A stretch of 64,000 bases of DNA from Lachnospiraceae bacterium. GTDB lineage: Bacteria; Bacillota; Clostridia; Lachnospirales; Lachnospiraceae. Below are positions 24,117 to 33,572 of this stretch, piece after piece (position 1 is the stretch's first letter; each line of letters starts with the position of its first letter). Both the position numbers and the translations under genes were made by a program. Under the pieces are notes generated by a model. It did not search any database and was not told the DNA's origin. It worked only from the letters and a program-made list of their open reading frames with translations. The stretch spans positions 1 through 64,000 of the forward strand of contig JAGBBP010000026.1 of NCBI GenBank assembly GCA_017938405.1. The letters run 5' to 3'.

Positions 24117-26204
24117 ATGAAATCAATTCGAATGAAAATTACGGCAGCGATTGTGTTTTGTTCTTTGATTACGGCAGTTGTAATCAGTCTGCTCAGTATA
24201 TCCGACACCAGAAGCCTGTCGAATACCGCAGCAGAAAAGGAACTGGTGTTGACCTGTGCCAATACGGGCGGAGAGATTAATGCTTTGATTTCCAGAATCG
24301 AACAGTCTGTGGACACATTAAGCGATGTGGCGATGGAGAAATTGGATTTTGCAAAATTCCCGAATAATAATGCATATGTGAACGAATATACGAATGGGCT
24401 TTTGGAGGAATTTTTCACATTTGCGGAGCACACGGACGGAGCGATTACGGCATACATCCGGTATAACCCGGAGTTTACGGAGCCGACCTCCGGTATATTT
24501 CTGACCCGTAACGATACAAAGTCCGCGTTTGACAGCGTAACACCTACGGACTTTAGTATGTACGACCCGTCCGATGCGGCGCATGTGGGCTGGTATTACA
24601 TACCGGTGGCAAACAAGGCACCGATTTGGATGGATCCGTATTTAAATGCGAATATTAATGTATATATGATTTCTTATGTTGTTCCGCTCTATGAGAACGG
24701 GACATCGGTGGGTATTCTCGGAATGGATATTGATTTCGGTCAACTGACATCTTTGGCAGACAGTGCGGTTGCATTTGATACAGGATATTCCTTCATTGTG
24801 AGTTCCTCGGGAAATGTACTGTATCATAAAGAGATAGAGTCCGGCACCGATCTGGCGGATTATAACGGTGGTGAGCTGGCTGCTGTTAAGGAGTTTGTGC
24901 TGGATGCGTCCAATCAGGGAAAGACGTTACAGTATAGTTATAACGGAGGGGACAAATATTTGTCCTATGTGGAATTGGGAAATGGCATGAAGCTTGTCCT
25001 GACTGCTCCTTTGGGAGAGATTACAGCGGATGCCGATGCGCTTTCTTCCAAACTGTTAATGTTCCTTGCCATCGGTCTTGTGATCGCAGTTGTACTCGGT
25101 ATTATTATCGGAAGCACCATTGCAAAACCGATTAAGCGGATTACGGATATTATCAAGCAGACCTCCGAACTGGACTTCCACAAAGCAGAGGATATTGATC
25201 GTTTGATGAAGAAGTCGGACGAAACCGGAATTATGGCAAAGGCGGTAAATGAGATGCGTTCCGTTTTGCGGGATCTGGTAAATAATATGGAACGTGTTAA
25301 GGACGGCCTGATTGGGAACATGAAGCGTCTGGATGAAGTAATGAGAGAAAATAATGCGATTTCCGAGGATAATTCCGCCACTACCCAGGAGCTGGCAGCC
25401 GGTATGGAAGAAACGACGGCGGGAGCAACGATGATTGTAGGTAATTTAGATGCCATACAGGTGAATGCAGAGGATATTCGGGGACTTTCCGAGCGGGAAC
25501 AGAAGGAATCGAAGGAAATTATGGTGCGTGCAAGAGAGCTTCGTGATAATACCCGTGCATCCAGTGACAGAGCTATGGCCGTGTATGCGGAAATGAAGGC
25601 GAGAACCGAGGAAGCGATTGAAAAGTCCAAGGTTGTGGCAAAGATTAATGAATTGACCGATGATATCCGCAACATTTCTTCCCAGACAAATCTTCTTGCT
25701 TTAAATGCAAATATTGAAGCGGCAAGAGCCGGGGATGCAGGAAAAGGCTTTGCGGTAGTTGCTACGGAAATCGGTGCGCTGGCAAATCAGACCTTCCGGA
25801 CGGTAGACGGTATCAATGAGATTGTGCAGGATGTAAACGATGCGGTTCAGAATATGACCGGATGTATGGAAGTTATTATGCGGTTCCTGGAAGAAACGGT
25901 GGTGAAGGATTATAGCACCTTCGGTCAGGTGGGGGAACGTTACGAACAGGATGCCAACAGCTTTGCGGAATCCATGCAACATATTTATTCCGAGATTTCC
26001 GAACTGAGCCGGAAGATTACAGAGATTGCCGATACGATGGATGGTTTGAGCCGTACCATTGCTGAGTCTGCGGATGGTGTAAACCTGATTGCGGAAAAAT
26101 CCGGCGAAGCGGTAGGAAAGACAATGGAAGGCTATGAGCACTTGCGGGAAAGTGAGACAAGTCTGAATCTCATGAAAGAATTAATTGAGAAATTTGATGT
26201 ATAA
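24117..26204 (+). CDS. methyl-accepting chemotaxis protein with dCache domain
   Basis: This 695-aa receptor has TM1 (about 8-27), a double-Cache extracytoplasmic sensor (about 35-290, with [18 protein letters not shown] and [13 protein letters not shown]), TM2 (about 310-332) and a HAMP domain. The signalling domain contains [20 protein letters not shown]. dCache_1 sensors often bind amino acids or other small metabolites; the ligand is not predictable here. GGAGGAG precedes the ATG. It is followed by a strong terminator. Confidence 0.93.
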   Translation: MKSIRMKITAAIVFCSLITAVVISLLSISDTRSLSNTAAEKELVLTCANTGGEINALISRIEQSVDTLSDVAMEKLDFAKFPNNNAYVNEYTNGLLEEFFTFAEHTDGAITAYIRYNPEFTEPTSGIFLTRNDTKSAFDSVTPTDFSMYDPSDAAHVGWYYIPVANKAPIWMDPYLNANINVYMISYVVPLYENGTSVGILGMDIDFGQLTSLADSAVAFDTGYSFIVSSSGNVLYHKEIESGTDLADYNGGELAAVKEFVLDASNQGKTLQYSYNGGDKYLSYVELGNGMKLVLTAPLGEITADADALSSKLLMFLAIGLVIAVVLGIIIGSTIAKPIKRITDIIKQTSELDFHKAEDIDRLMKKSDETGIMAKAVNEMRSVLRDLVNNMERVKDGLIGNMKRLDEVMRENNAISEDNSATTQELAAGMEETTAGATMIVGNLDAIQVNAEDIRGLSEREQKESKEIMVRARELRDNTRASSDRAMAVYAEMKARTEEAIEKSKVVAKINELTDDIRNISSQTNLLALNANIEAARAGDAGKGFAVVATEIGALANQTFRTVDGINEIVQDVNDAVQNMTGCMEVIMRFLEETVVKDYSTFGQVGERYEQDANSFAESMQHIYSEISELSRKITEIADTMDGLSRTIAESADGVNLIAEKSGEAVGKTMEGYEHLRESETSLNLMKELIEKFDV

Positions 26205-26230
26205 AAAGGCTTCAGAACAACTATTGAAAA

Positions 26231-26268
26231 GGGGCATCGCATTTGCGATGCCCCTTGGGTTTTCTTAT
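26231..26268 (+). terminator. terminator of the dCache chemoreceptor gene
   Basis: Stem GGGGCATCGC / GCGATGCCCC with loop ATTT, followed by TTGGGTTTTCTT. It stands between convergent genes and may also serve the minus-strand GH43 gene. Confidence 0.8.
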
Positions 26269-26274
26269 AGTCTT

Positions 26275-27249
26275 TTAATCCTCGTACGGCTTCATGCACT
26301 GAATGGTGCCGTCTGCGTTGTACTTGATCTCACGGAACATAACACAACGCTGATGGTTTACACCGCCGGATAAAGAAGAGTCGTGGTAGAACAAGTACCA
26401 CTTGTCGTTCCACTCTACGATGGAGTGGTGGGTGGTCCAACCGATTACCGGCTCTAAGATACGGCCGCGGTAAGTGAACGGACCCATCGGGTTTTTGCTG
26501 GTTGCGTAGCAAAGGAAATGGGTGTCACCGGTGGAGTAGGACAAGTAGTAGAGGCCGTTGTACTTATGTACCCAGGCTGCCTCGAAGAAACGTCTGTCGT
26601 GGTCGCCTGCCTTAAGCGGCTCACCGTTCTCGTCCAAAATCTTAACTTCCTGAAGCGGAGCCTTGTAAGACAACATATCATCGCTCATCTCGGCAACTAA
26701 CGGTCCCAAAGCCGGGCCGTCTTCTGCCGGCTCTACAAAATTCTCGGTGAATTCACCGGTCTGCCACTTCTCGAGCTGACCGCCCCAAAGGCCGCCCACA
26801 TACATATAGGCTCTGTCGTCTTCGTCAATGAAAACAGCCGGGTCGATACTGCGGCTACCTTCGATGTAGTTCGGTTCCGGAGTGAACTTGCCAGCCGGGG
26901 TGTCGCTGGTAGCAATACCGATACGGAAGATGCCGTCCTTATCCTTTGCCGGGAAAATCAAATAGTACTTGCCGTTCTTGTAAGCAGCGTCCGGAGCCCA
27001 CATCTGGTGGCTTACCCACGGAACCTCATTCTCGTGAAGAACCATACCGTGGTCTACGCACGGTGCATCCGGAGAATCCATGGAAAGGATATGGTAGTCC
27101 TCCATCTGGTACTGATCGCCGTTATCGTCGTCCGGACAATCCAAAGCGATATCATGAGACGGATAAATGTATAACTTTCCATCAAATACATGTGCAGACG
27201 GGTCTGCGGTATAAATATGTGTAACTAAAGGTTTTTTCTGTTCAGCCAT
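26275..27249 (-). CDS. glycoside hydrolase family 43 protein
   Basis: This 324-aa five-bladed beta-propeller enzyme is probably a beta-xylosidase or alpha-L-arabinofuranosidase. GH43 carboxylates are recognisable: Asp in YTADPSAHVFDGKLY (base), Asp in SRSIDPAVFIDED (pKa modulator) and Glu in FFEAAWVHKYNG (acid). No signal peptide is present, so it likely acts on imported oligosaccharides inside the cell. The substrate cannot be set from motifs alone. No transporter adjoins it; the nearest sugar importer is at 48.6 kb. Confidence 0.9.
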   Translation of the reverse strand: MAEQKKPLVTHIYTADPSAHVFDGKLYIYPSHDIALDCPDDDNGDQYQMEDYHILSMDSPDAPCVDHGMVLHENEVPWVSHQMWAPDAAYKNGKYYLIFPAKDKDGIFRIGIATSDTPAGKFTPEPNYIEGSRSIDPAVFIDEDDRAYMYVGGLWGGQLEKWQTGEFTENFVEPAEDGPALGPLVAEMSDDMLSYKAPLQEVKILDENGEPLKAGDHDRRFFEAAWVHKYNGLYYLSYSTGDTHFLCYATSKNPMGPFTYRGRILEPVIGWTTHHSIVEWNDKWYLFYHDSSLSGGVNHQRCVMFREIKYNADGTIQCMKPYED

Positions 27250-27381
27250 AAGAACCTCCTGAATTTGAAATAAATGTCACATTACATATAAATGTACCCT
27301 GTTTTACAGGATTTGTCAAGTAAAACGTAGGAACAGAAGGGGTGTTTTTCGCAAAAAAAGGGAATTCTTTGTCACATTTTC

Positions 27382-27410
27382 TTGTCAGAATAGGGAAAAA
27401 GTGCTATACT
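27382..27410 (+). promoter_or_regulatory. promoter of the EAL gene
   Basis: TTGTCA (27382-27387), 17 bp, then TATACT (27405-27410). It lies in the divergent region between GH43 and the EAL gene. Confidence 0.65.
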
Positions 27411-27476
27411 ATTCTGTGGGAATGAGGATTGGGTTGAAAAAGATGTTACAATTTTGGGAGGAAAGGAGTGGCCGAA

Positions 27477-29381
27477 ATGAATATATATACCCAGTGTTGC
27501 GGCATTTTACTGCTGCTTGTTATTATCATTTTTTACGGTTCGCAGAAGAGATTGCATTTGAATACGGGAACCATGTTTTTCGGTACGCTTTTGGTAGGCC
27601 TTTTTTCGATTGTTTTGGATGCGCTTTCCATTGTTGCAATCTGCAATATGGACCGGCTGCCGGAAATTCTGGTAAAACTGGTTTGTAAGACCTATCTTGT
27701 TTCGTTGGTTGCGTTGGCGTTTTGTGCGGTATTGTACATTTGTACCGACATCTATACCAAACGGATACAGTACCGTAAGGCCGTCTATTGTAACGGAATC
27801 ATCGGAGTACTTGCACTGGTTTTGATTTACAGTTTGCCGATTTCCATACACTTTGAGGGAAACAGCTTGGATGTTTACACTTACGGCCCAAGCGTGTTGA
27901 CTGCTTATGCAGCGGCTGTAACGTACTTTATCATTAATATGCTTTTGCTGGTACGGAAGAAAGCGGTTATCAGAAAGAGCCGCCGGATGGCTATGATGTC
28001 CTGGATGTTGCTTTGGCTTGGGGCGGCGGTAATCCAGTTTTTAAATAACCAGATATTGCTGGTGGGCTTCGGAAGTGCGTTAGGCATCATGGTGCTGTAT
28101 ATGAAACTTGAGAATCCGGAGGCGAATCTGGACCGTCAGACCGGATTATTTAACCAGACGGCATTGACCCGGTATATGCGCCAGCTTTCCAATAAGGAAA
28201 ATCATTTTGCATTGGTATCCATGGTATTTGAACATTCCTTCTATAAAAATATTTCCCAGGAGTCGGAAACGGCGGCGGAAATGGAAATGATTAATTTTAT
28301 TCTGGAAGTGCCGGGAACCATGGCGTTTAAGACTGCCGGAGACGAAATTATGCTTTTATACGAGACGAAAGACGATGCGGAAGTAGCGTTAAAGATACTG
28401 CGGAAGCGTTTCGAACGCGGCTGGGGTAAGGATGAGTCCGTATTCCAGCGTCCGTTCTGGATTTACCTTCCGGATTCCACCGTGATTCGTGAAGTAAAGG
28501 ACATTTCTCATTTGATAAAGCATGTACGTCAGAACAGTAAGGAATTAATCGATAACGGTTTCCTGCAGATTGACGAAGCCTTGGCGCAGGAGATGTATAA
28601 GACACAGGAGATGGAGCGAAAGATTTTTAATGCCATCGAACGGAACTGGATTACGGTATATTACCAGCCGATTTATTCCACAAAGGAGAAGCGCTTTACT
28701 TCCGCGGAAGCATTGGTACGTATTACCGATGAAGAAGGAAATGTGGTTCCGCCGTACGATTTTGTCTGGGTTGCGGAAAAGAACGGTATGATGCTTCGCC
28801 TGGGTGAAATTATTTTTGAAAAGGTGTGCCAGTTTGTTCAAAAAGAGAATCCGTCCCAATACGGAATCGAATATATCGAAGTAAACCTGTCTGTGATTCA
28901 GTGTGCCTATGAAATGTTTGCGGATAATTATATTTCCATTATGGAGAAATACGGCATTGACCCGCACTTTATCAATTTGGAAATTACGGAGACGGCGGCA
29001 CTGGGTGCAAAGAAGGTGGTTCTTTCCAACATGCAGAAGCTGATTGATTACGGCGTAAGCTTTTCTCTGGATGATTTCGGTACCGGTCAGTCGAATTTGA
29101 ATTACATCGTGGATATGCCGGTGGAGATTGTGAAGTTTGACCGTACCATGATTAATTCCTACTTTGAAAACGGTAAAGCGAAGTACGTCATGGATGCGGC
29201 GATGCATATGATTCACGGTATGCAGTTAGAGATTGTGGCGGAAGGTATCGAGACCAAAGAACAGTTTGAGATTATGAAATCCCTGGGAATCAGCTATATT
29301 CAGGGTTATTACTTCTCCAAACCGATTCCGGATCAGGCATTTTTAAAGTATATTGCGGAGTATAAAGAAGAAGCGGAATAG
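27477..29381 (+). CDS. membrane EAL-domain c-di-GMP phosphodiesterase with degenerate GGDEF
   Basis: The 634-aa protein has about seven hydrophobic segments (residues 1-210). A GGDEF-like domain (about 215-345) has the signature degraded to AGDEI, so it is probably non-cyclising. The EAL domain (about 375-630) keeps EALVRI, NLEITETAAL, DDFGTGQSN, KFDRTMI and EGIETKEQ, the residues expected for hydrolysis of c-di-GMP to pGpG. It likely lowers c-di-GMP in response to a membrane signal. ATG 27477 has AAGGAG 8 nt upstream; a GTG at 27468 overlaps that site. Confidence 0.9.
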   Translation: MNIYTQCCGILLLLVIIIFYGSQKRLHLNTGTMFFGTLLVGLFSIVLDALSIVAICNMDRLPEILVKLVCKTYLVSLVALAFCAVLYICTDIYTKRIQYRKAVYCNGIIGVLALVLIYSLPISIHFEGNSLDVYTYGPSVLTAYAAAVTYFIINMLLLVRKKAVIRKSRRMAMMSWMLLWLGAAVIQFLNNQILLVGFGSALGIMVLYMKLENPEANLDRQTGLFNQTALTRYMRQLSNKENHFALVSMVFEHSFYKNISQESETAAEMEMINFILEVPGTMAFKTAGDEIMLLYETKDDAEVALKILRKRFERGWGKDESVFQRPFWIYLPDSTVIREVKDISHLIKHVRQNSKELIDNGFLQIDEALAQEMYKTQEMERKIFNAIERNWITVYYQPIYSTKEKRFTSAEALVRITDEEGNVVPPYDFVWVAEKNGMMLRLGEIIFEKVCQFVQKENPSQYGIEYIEVNLSVIQCAYEMFADNYISIMEKYGIDPHFINLEITETAALGAKKVVLSNMQKLIDYGVSFSLDDFGTGQSNLNYIVDMPVEIVKFDRTMINSYFENGKAKYVMDAAMHMIHGMQLEIVAEGIETKEQFEIMKSLGISYIQGYYFSKPIPDQAFLKYIAEYKEEAE

Positions 29382-29410
29382 AGAAGCGAAGCTTGTTATA
29401 AGGATAAAAA

Positions 29411-29467
29411 AGAGCCGTTCTCTGCTTGTCGGAAGTATTATCTGACAGCAGAAGACGGCTTTTTTGT
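29411..29467 (+). terminator. terminator of the EAL gene
   Basis: A long imperfect stem (AGCCGT..TCTGCTTGTC / GACAGCAGA.GACGGCT) followed by TTTTTTG. The minus-strand side begins with an A tract, giving T residues on that strand as well, so it may be bidirectional with queT. Confidence 0.8.
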
Positions 29468-29482
29468 TCTATGGGAAATTGC
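29468..29482 (+). repeat. terminator-linked 15-bp repeat, copy 1
   Basis: TCTATGGGAAATTGC directly follows the EAL terminator T tract. The identical 15-mer recurs at 56723-56737 after another terminator. A partial mirror (ATATTTTCTA) follows. Confidence 0.5.
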
Positions 29483-29496
29483 ATATTTTCTAAACA

Positions 29497-29994
29497 TCAA
29501 AAGAAGAGTTTGCGCTTTTGCAGGATATACAGTAAAAGTCCGCCTAAGATTCCGGCACTGATCACTTCGCCGGCACCTACGGTGAGCATTAAATACCAAA
29601 AAGCATCCGGAACGCCGTAGGCATATTGCAGTACCAACGGAATGATCAGTGCATTGGAAAGAATAGTAGGGATTGCAATCAGGTACTTGTGCTTTCGAAG
29701 CAGAGATGCGCCCAATACACCCAGGAAGGTTGCCAGGGTACCGAAAATAACATCGGGCAATGGCGCACCGGTCAAAAGATTGGCTAAAAAACAGCCGACG
29801 GTAACACCGGGAACGGCAGCGGGAGTAAAAAAAGGAAGAACGGTAAGCGCTTCAGACAAGCGAACCTGAATGACACCGGAAGCAAGGCCGAGCATGGCGG
29901 AAATACCGGTGAATACCACATAGAGAGCAGCGATAATCGCTGCGGTAGTCAGATGACGTACCGAGAAGGTACTCTTTTTGTTTGTGTTTTTCAT
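29497..29994 (-). CDS. queT: QueT-family queuosine precursor transporter
   Basis: The 165-aa integral membrane protein has five to six helices and acts as an ECF-type S component importing a queuosine precursor. The conserved IQVRLSEALTVLPFFTPAAV motif and GCFLANLLTGAPLPDV match the QueT family. The ribosome site AAGGAG forms the 3' end of a preQ1-I aptamer just upstream, which strongly supports the call. No ECF energising subunits adjoin it, as is normal for group II ECF systems. Confidence 0.93.
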   Translation of the reverse strand: MKNTNKKSTFSVRHLTTAAIIAALYVVFTGISAMLGLASGVIQVRLSEALTVLPFFTPAAVPGVTVGCFLANLLTGAPLPDVIFGTLATFLGVLGASLLRKHKYLIAIPTILSNALIIPLVLQYAYGVPDAFWYLMLTVGAGEVISAGILGGLLLYILQKRKLFF

Positions 29995-30002
29995 AATTTT
30001 GG

Positions 30003-30044
30003 CTCCTTAGTTTTGTTTAATGTCAGGAGGATTTCGAACTGACA
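30003..30044 (-). promoter_or_regulatory. preQ1-I riboswitch controlling queT
   Basis: On the minus strand, stem TGTCAG/CTGACA encloses a loop ending TCCTC, followed by the A-rich strand TTAAACAAAACTAAGGAG. This is the compact H-type pseudoknot layout of preQ1-I aptamers. CTAAGGAG can pair with the loop, so ligand binding would mask the queT Shine-Dalgarno sequence: translational repression by preQ1. Confidence 0.88.
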
Positions 30045-30050
30045 AAAGGA

Positions 30051-30079
30051 AGTATAGCGGAAAATAATGAAAAAAGCAA
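30051..30079 (-). promoter_or_regulatory. promoter of queT
   Basis: On the minus strand, TTGCTT (30079-30074), 17 bp, then TATACT (30056-30051). The predicted start near 30045 coincides with the first base of the aptamer, so the riboswitch occupies the extreme 5' end of the mRNA. Confidence 0.7.
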
Positions 30080-30210
30080 GGGGCGGAAGCGGTGTGAGTG
30101 TGGAAAAAGTGTATATACTAGAGACAGGAAGCTAAGGAAATGCAGGGAAAATGCCGATAGTATTAACAGAATCTTTTACCGGAAAAGAAGTAAAAGAAAG
30201 AAGGAGCAGT

Positions 30211-32568
30211 ATGGGAAACAAATCTGCCGAAGGGAAACAGAACAAGAGAAAGAAAAAAAGGCGCGGACTTCGGGTGTTGGGCTTCTTGTTTTTGTTGTTT
30301 CTTTTGGCGGTGTCTTCTATAGGGCTCTATTTTTATGCCAAATACGGAAAGTCCATTCTGTCCTATTATAACAAAGCAAAATCCATTATGCGGGATGCTT
30401 CCGAGGAGGATTTTAAACGCTCCCGTACCAGTATCATTTATGCCACGGACGGTACGGTTATAAAGACGTTGCAGTCGGGAAAAGAAGTCTATTATCTTCC
30501 TTATAAGGACATTCCGGACAGTGTAATCACCGCAATGATTGTAACGGAGGATAAGAAATTTTTCTCTCACGAGGGAGTGGATTACATTGCAAACCTTCGT
30601 GCGGCCTACAGTTTGGTAAAACACAAAGGAACCATTTATCAGGGCGGAAGCACCATAACGCAACAGCTGGCCCGGAATATTTATTTGACCAATGAGCAGT
30701 CCTATGCCAGAAAGATTACGGAGATTTTTTTGGCGGGAGAGCTGGAAAAACGGTATAACAAGAAAGAGATTTTGGAGTTTTACTTAAATAATATTTATTT
30801 TGCCAACGGATTTTACGGAATTCAGGCGGCGGCTCACGGATATTTTTCCAAGGGCGTGGCAGAGCTGTCTTTATCGGAGCTGATGTTCCTTTGTGCCATT
30901 CCAAACAATCCGTCCTTGTATGACCCGTACGAGCATTTTGAAGATACCCTGGCAAGACGTGACTCCGTTATGGAGCAAATGTATAATGACGGGAAACTCC
31001 GTCGGGAGGATTACTATGCGGCAAAGCAGGAAGAAATTGTACTGTGTCCGCAGGAAGAGCCGTCTTTTAATGATTATGTGGAGACCTTTGCGATTTTTTG
31101 TGCCGTACGGGCACTTATGGAGGAAAACGGTTTTCCGTTCTGCTATTACTTTGCGGATAATGCGGCAAAGGATACGTATTTGGAGTATTACGAGGAAAGC
31201 TATGCGTATTGGCAGAAACAATTATACAGCGGAGGATACCGGGTATATACCTCCATTGATTTGGAAAAACAGGAGTTGTTGCTTCAGACGGTGCAAAATC
31301 AACTGGCGGAGGTTGATGAAAAAACGGAGGCCGGTATATATACGCTGCAGGGGGCGGCAACCTGTGTGGAGAACGAAACCGGACGGGTGGTAGCCATTGT
31401 GGGCGGCAGAGGAGAAGTGGAGTACGGGTATTCCTTAAACCGTGCATACCAAAGTTTTAGGCAGCCGGGCAGTTCCATTAAACCGCTGGTGGTGTATACA
31501 CCGTGGCTGGAACGGGGATATTTCCCGGACACCATATTGGTGGATGAAAAATTTGCAGGAGGACCGCGCAACGCAAACGGCGTATATTCCGGAAAGATTA
31601 CGTTGCGTCGTGCGGTGGAAGTATCAAAAAATACCGTGGCGTGGAAGCTGTTTGAGGAACTGACTCCGGAGGTGGGACTTTCCTATGTAACGGATATGCA
31701 GTTCCGGAATATTGTGCCTTCCGATTATGTACCGGCGGCGTCTCTCGGCGGGCTTACCTACGGCGTATGTACCTTGGAAATGGCCGGGGCATATTGTACT
31801 TTGGCCAATGACGGTATGTACCGGAATCCCACCTGTATCGTAAAGATTACCACGACGGACGGAGAGGAAATTGTGGGAACGGAGAGAGAAGAGGTTCGGA
31901 TTTACGAAGAGAACGCGACCCGGATGATGACGGATATTTTACAGGGCGTAATGACCAACGGAACCGGTGTGAAGTTACAACTGAAAAACTCCGTATCCGC
32001 AGGAAAAACCGGTACTACAAACGACATTAAGGACGGCTGGTTTGTAGGTTATACCCCGTATTATACCACCGCGGTTTGGGTAGGCTACGATATGCCGAAG
32101 GCGCTGGATAATCTGGCGGGAAATACGTACCCGGGCTATATTTGGCAAACATTTATGGATAAGCTTCACGAGAATCTTCCGGAGAGAGACTTTACGCTCT
32201 ATGAGGATGACCGTCCGGTGGCAATCGTGGATGATGCGTTAAAAGAAAAAGAAGAGATGGATGTATGGAATCCGGAGGGAACGCCGGTGCTTTCGCCGAC
32301 CCCGGGGGCGGAAGGTGATGATGTTTCCGTCGATGATGGTGCCGGGCAGGACGTATCCGGTGAGCCGGGAGATGAGAATCCGGGGGAAGGAACGTCTGCC
32401 GGAGAAGAGGATGCACAAGTGTCCGGAGCGCCGGGCTTGCCAACCGGTATCCTGACACCGACTCCGGAACCGACGCCGCCTACGGGCTGGATTGAATATG
32501 ACGATGACTGGTGGGATGCCCAGATGGGAGACGATGCGTCGTCCGGGTATGATGATTTTTATGAGTAA
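30211..32568 (+). CDS. class A penicillin-binding protein (transglycosylase/transpeptidase)
   Basis: This membrane-anchored bifunctional enzyme polymerises lipid II and crosslinks peptides. The first 20 residues are very basic, followed by one helix. The GT51 domain has VTEDKKFFSHEG and GGSTITQQLARN. The transpeptidase has SSIK (SxxK), SKN (SxN) and KTGTT. The C-terminal 90 residues are an acidic, Pro-rich low-complexity tail (PTPEPTPPTG). AAGGAG precedes the ATG at 30211, giving 785 aa; an upstream in-frame ATG at 30151 lacks a good ribosome site. It most resembles PBP1A/PonA. Confidence 0.94.
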   Translation: MGNKSAEGKQNKRKKKRRGLRVLGFLFLLFLLAVSSIGLYFYAKYGKSILSYYNKAKSIMRDASEEDFKRSRTSIIYATDGTVIKTLQSGKEVYYLPYKDIPDSVITAMIVTEDKKFFSHEGVDYIANLRAAYSLVKHKGTIYQGGSTITQQLARNIYLTNEQSYARKITEIFLAGELEKRYNKKEILEFYLNNIYFANGFYGIQAAAHGYFSKGVAELSLSELMFLCAIPNNPSLYDPYEHFEDTLARRDSVMEQMYNDGKLRREDYYAAKQEEIVLCPQEEPSFNDYVETFAIFCAVRALMEENGFPFCYYFADNAAKDTYLEYYEESYAYWQKQLYSGGYRVYTSIDLEKQELLLQTVQNQLAEVDEKTEAGIYTLQGAATCVENETGRVVAIVGGRGEVEYGYSLNRAYQSFRQPGSSIKPLVVYTPWLERGYFPDTILVDEKFAGGPRNANGVYSGKITLRRAVEVSKNTVAWKLFEELTPEVGLSYVTDMQFRNIVPSDYVPAASLGGLTYGVCTLEMAGAYCTLANDGMYRNPTCIVKITTTDGEEIVGTEREEVRIYEENATRMMTDILQGVMTNGTGVKLQLKNSVSAGKTGTTNDIKDGWFVGYTPYYTTAVWVGYDMPKALDNLAGNTYPGYIWQTFMDKLHENLPERDFTLYEDDRPVAIVDDALKEKEEMDVWNPEGTPVLSPTPGAEGDDVSVDDGAGQDVSGEPGDENPGEGTSAGEEDAQVSGAPGLPTGILTPTPEPTPPTGWIEYDDDWWDAQMGDDASSGYDDFYE

Positions 32569-32572
32569 AAAG

Positions 32573-32602
32573 AGACCTTCCTTTTTTATGGGAAGGTCTT
32601 TG
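32573..32602 (+). terminator. terminator of the PBP gene
   Basis: Stem AGACCTTCC / GGAAGGTCT with loop CTTTTTTATG-like sequence and a short TTTG tail. It may be bidirectional with the convergent membrane protein gene. Confidence 0.7.
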
Positions 32603-32611
32603 TAAGTAGAA

Positions 32612-33100
32612 TTATTCCATCCTTCCGGTCTGCTTCATTAAGAACCGGTACAACCGGATGAGCGGGATGTCGGTTTCTTTTTCCTCCAGTTTGTCGTTTA
32701 TAATTGTATTGGTATCCACGTGGTCGCTGAGCTCCAGCTCGTCCTCTCTTGTGTAAACCATAACCCGGATACGTTGCTCGGAGTGATACCGGCCGTTTAC
32801 AACATACGGTTCGCAGGAAATGCGGTCGATATCGGTCAATAAAAATTCCTTAGAAGAAAACAACTGCTTGTAGACCAGCTTTTCCGAGTCGGCGGAAACG
32901 ACGGCCGGGTGCTTGCTGAGGATATATTGATAGAAGATGAATGCGCCCAGAACTAAGAGAAAACCAATCAGGCTCCCCACGGAAAAGCTAGTGTAAAGGA
33001 TAATAAACCACACAAACAGAACAAAAAGAGTGGTGTACGTAATAGCCTTGTTCAGGAAACTAAGGTGTAACTTCAAAGTAATCTCAATTTTAGAATCCAT
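32612..33100 (-). CDS. uncharacterised two-helix membrane protein
   Basis: The 162-aa protein has two hydrophobic segments (about 20-38 and 43-62). A C-terminal cytoplasmic domain of about 100 residues is rich in beta-prone stretches (KLVYKQLFSSKEFLLTDIDR, then RIRVMVYTREDELEL), resembling the YcxB/PH-like tails of small Firmicute membrane proteins. ATG 33100 has GGAGG 10 nt upstream; an in-frame ATG at 33118 overlaps the ribosome site. Function unknown. It stands alone between the PBP and prs genes. Confidence 0.75.
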   Translation of the reverse strand: MDSKIEITLKLHLSFLNKAITYTTLFVLFVWFIILYTSFSVGSLIGFLLVLGAFIFYQYILSKHPAVVSADSEKLVYKQLFSSKEFLLTDIDRISCEPYVVNGRYHSEQRIRVMVYTREDELELSDHVDTNTIINDKLEEKETDIPLIRLYRFLMKQTGRME

Positions 33101-33144
33101 AAAAATATCCTCCCACATATTGTTTTATAAATAGAATTGAGATT

Positions 33145-33548
33145 AATGCGCAGCGGCATCGGGTGTGGCGGGCTCTTGCGTAGTCCTTGTAGCGATGCTA
33201 AAAGTCGGTCGCGTCTTTTTTGTGATTTGTTATTGGTTATTTGCCGGTGACTTTCGCATTATTCTCTTTGAACTTTACGTAGGATAGTAGACTTTCTTAT
33301 TACTTCGTTTGTTTGCCAGCAACGTCCGGACAGGAGGTCCGGGCGAGCCCGCCATAAGGCATGGATGCCGCATCAGGGCGGTTGCGTCACATTTAGACAT
33401 TTATTCCTGAAGTAATTAGAAAGACTCTATCCGGAGTACGAGAAAAGAGGACAATGCGAAAGGTATTGGCAAATACATAATTAATAAAAAGAAAAGACGC
33501 GACCGACTTTCTCTCGTTCACCAACAAGCAAGAGCGGGGCTGCGCATT
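33145..33548 (-). repeat. long-hairpin intergenic element, copy 2
   Basis: This fills most of the gap between the membrane protein and prs and reads 5' to 3' on the minus strand. Perfect nested helices: 33145-33154/33539-33548 (10 bp), 33172-33179/33528-33535 (8 bp), 33201-33219/33492-33510 (19 bp), 33239-33245/33468-33474 (7 bp), 33251-33260/33453-33462 (10 bp) and 33264-33269/33444-33449 (6 bp). The conserved core has 33282-33287/33427-33432, 33292-33297/33418-33423 and 33299-33306/33409-33416, then the GCAAC/GTTGC helix (33319-33323/33381-33385) enclosing two hairpins. The core matches copy 1 closely; the outer arms have unrelated sequence yet remain complementary. It lies directly 3' of prs. 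Confidence 0.87.
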
Positions 33549-33566
33549 TTATCTGCGACAGCCCCG
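33524..33566 (-). terminator. terminator-like hairpin after prs
   Basis: On the minus strand, GGGGCTGTCGCA / TGCGCAGCCCC with loop GATAAAA starts 7 bp after the prs stop and is followed by GCTCTTGCTTGTT. Its 3' arm is shared with the outermost helix of element copy 2. Confidence 0.6.
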
Positions 33567-33572
33567 TAAATG

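Noticed and set aside
24965..25675. Minus-strand open frame of 236 codons opposite the dCache chemoreceptor
   Set aside because: Ser/Ile-rich shadow typical of chemoreceptor signalling domains; similar shadows occur opposite the other two receptors.
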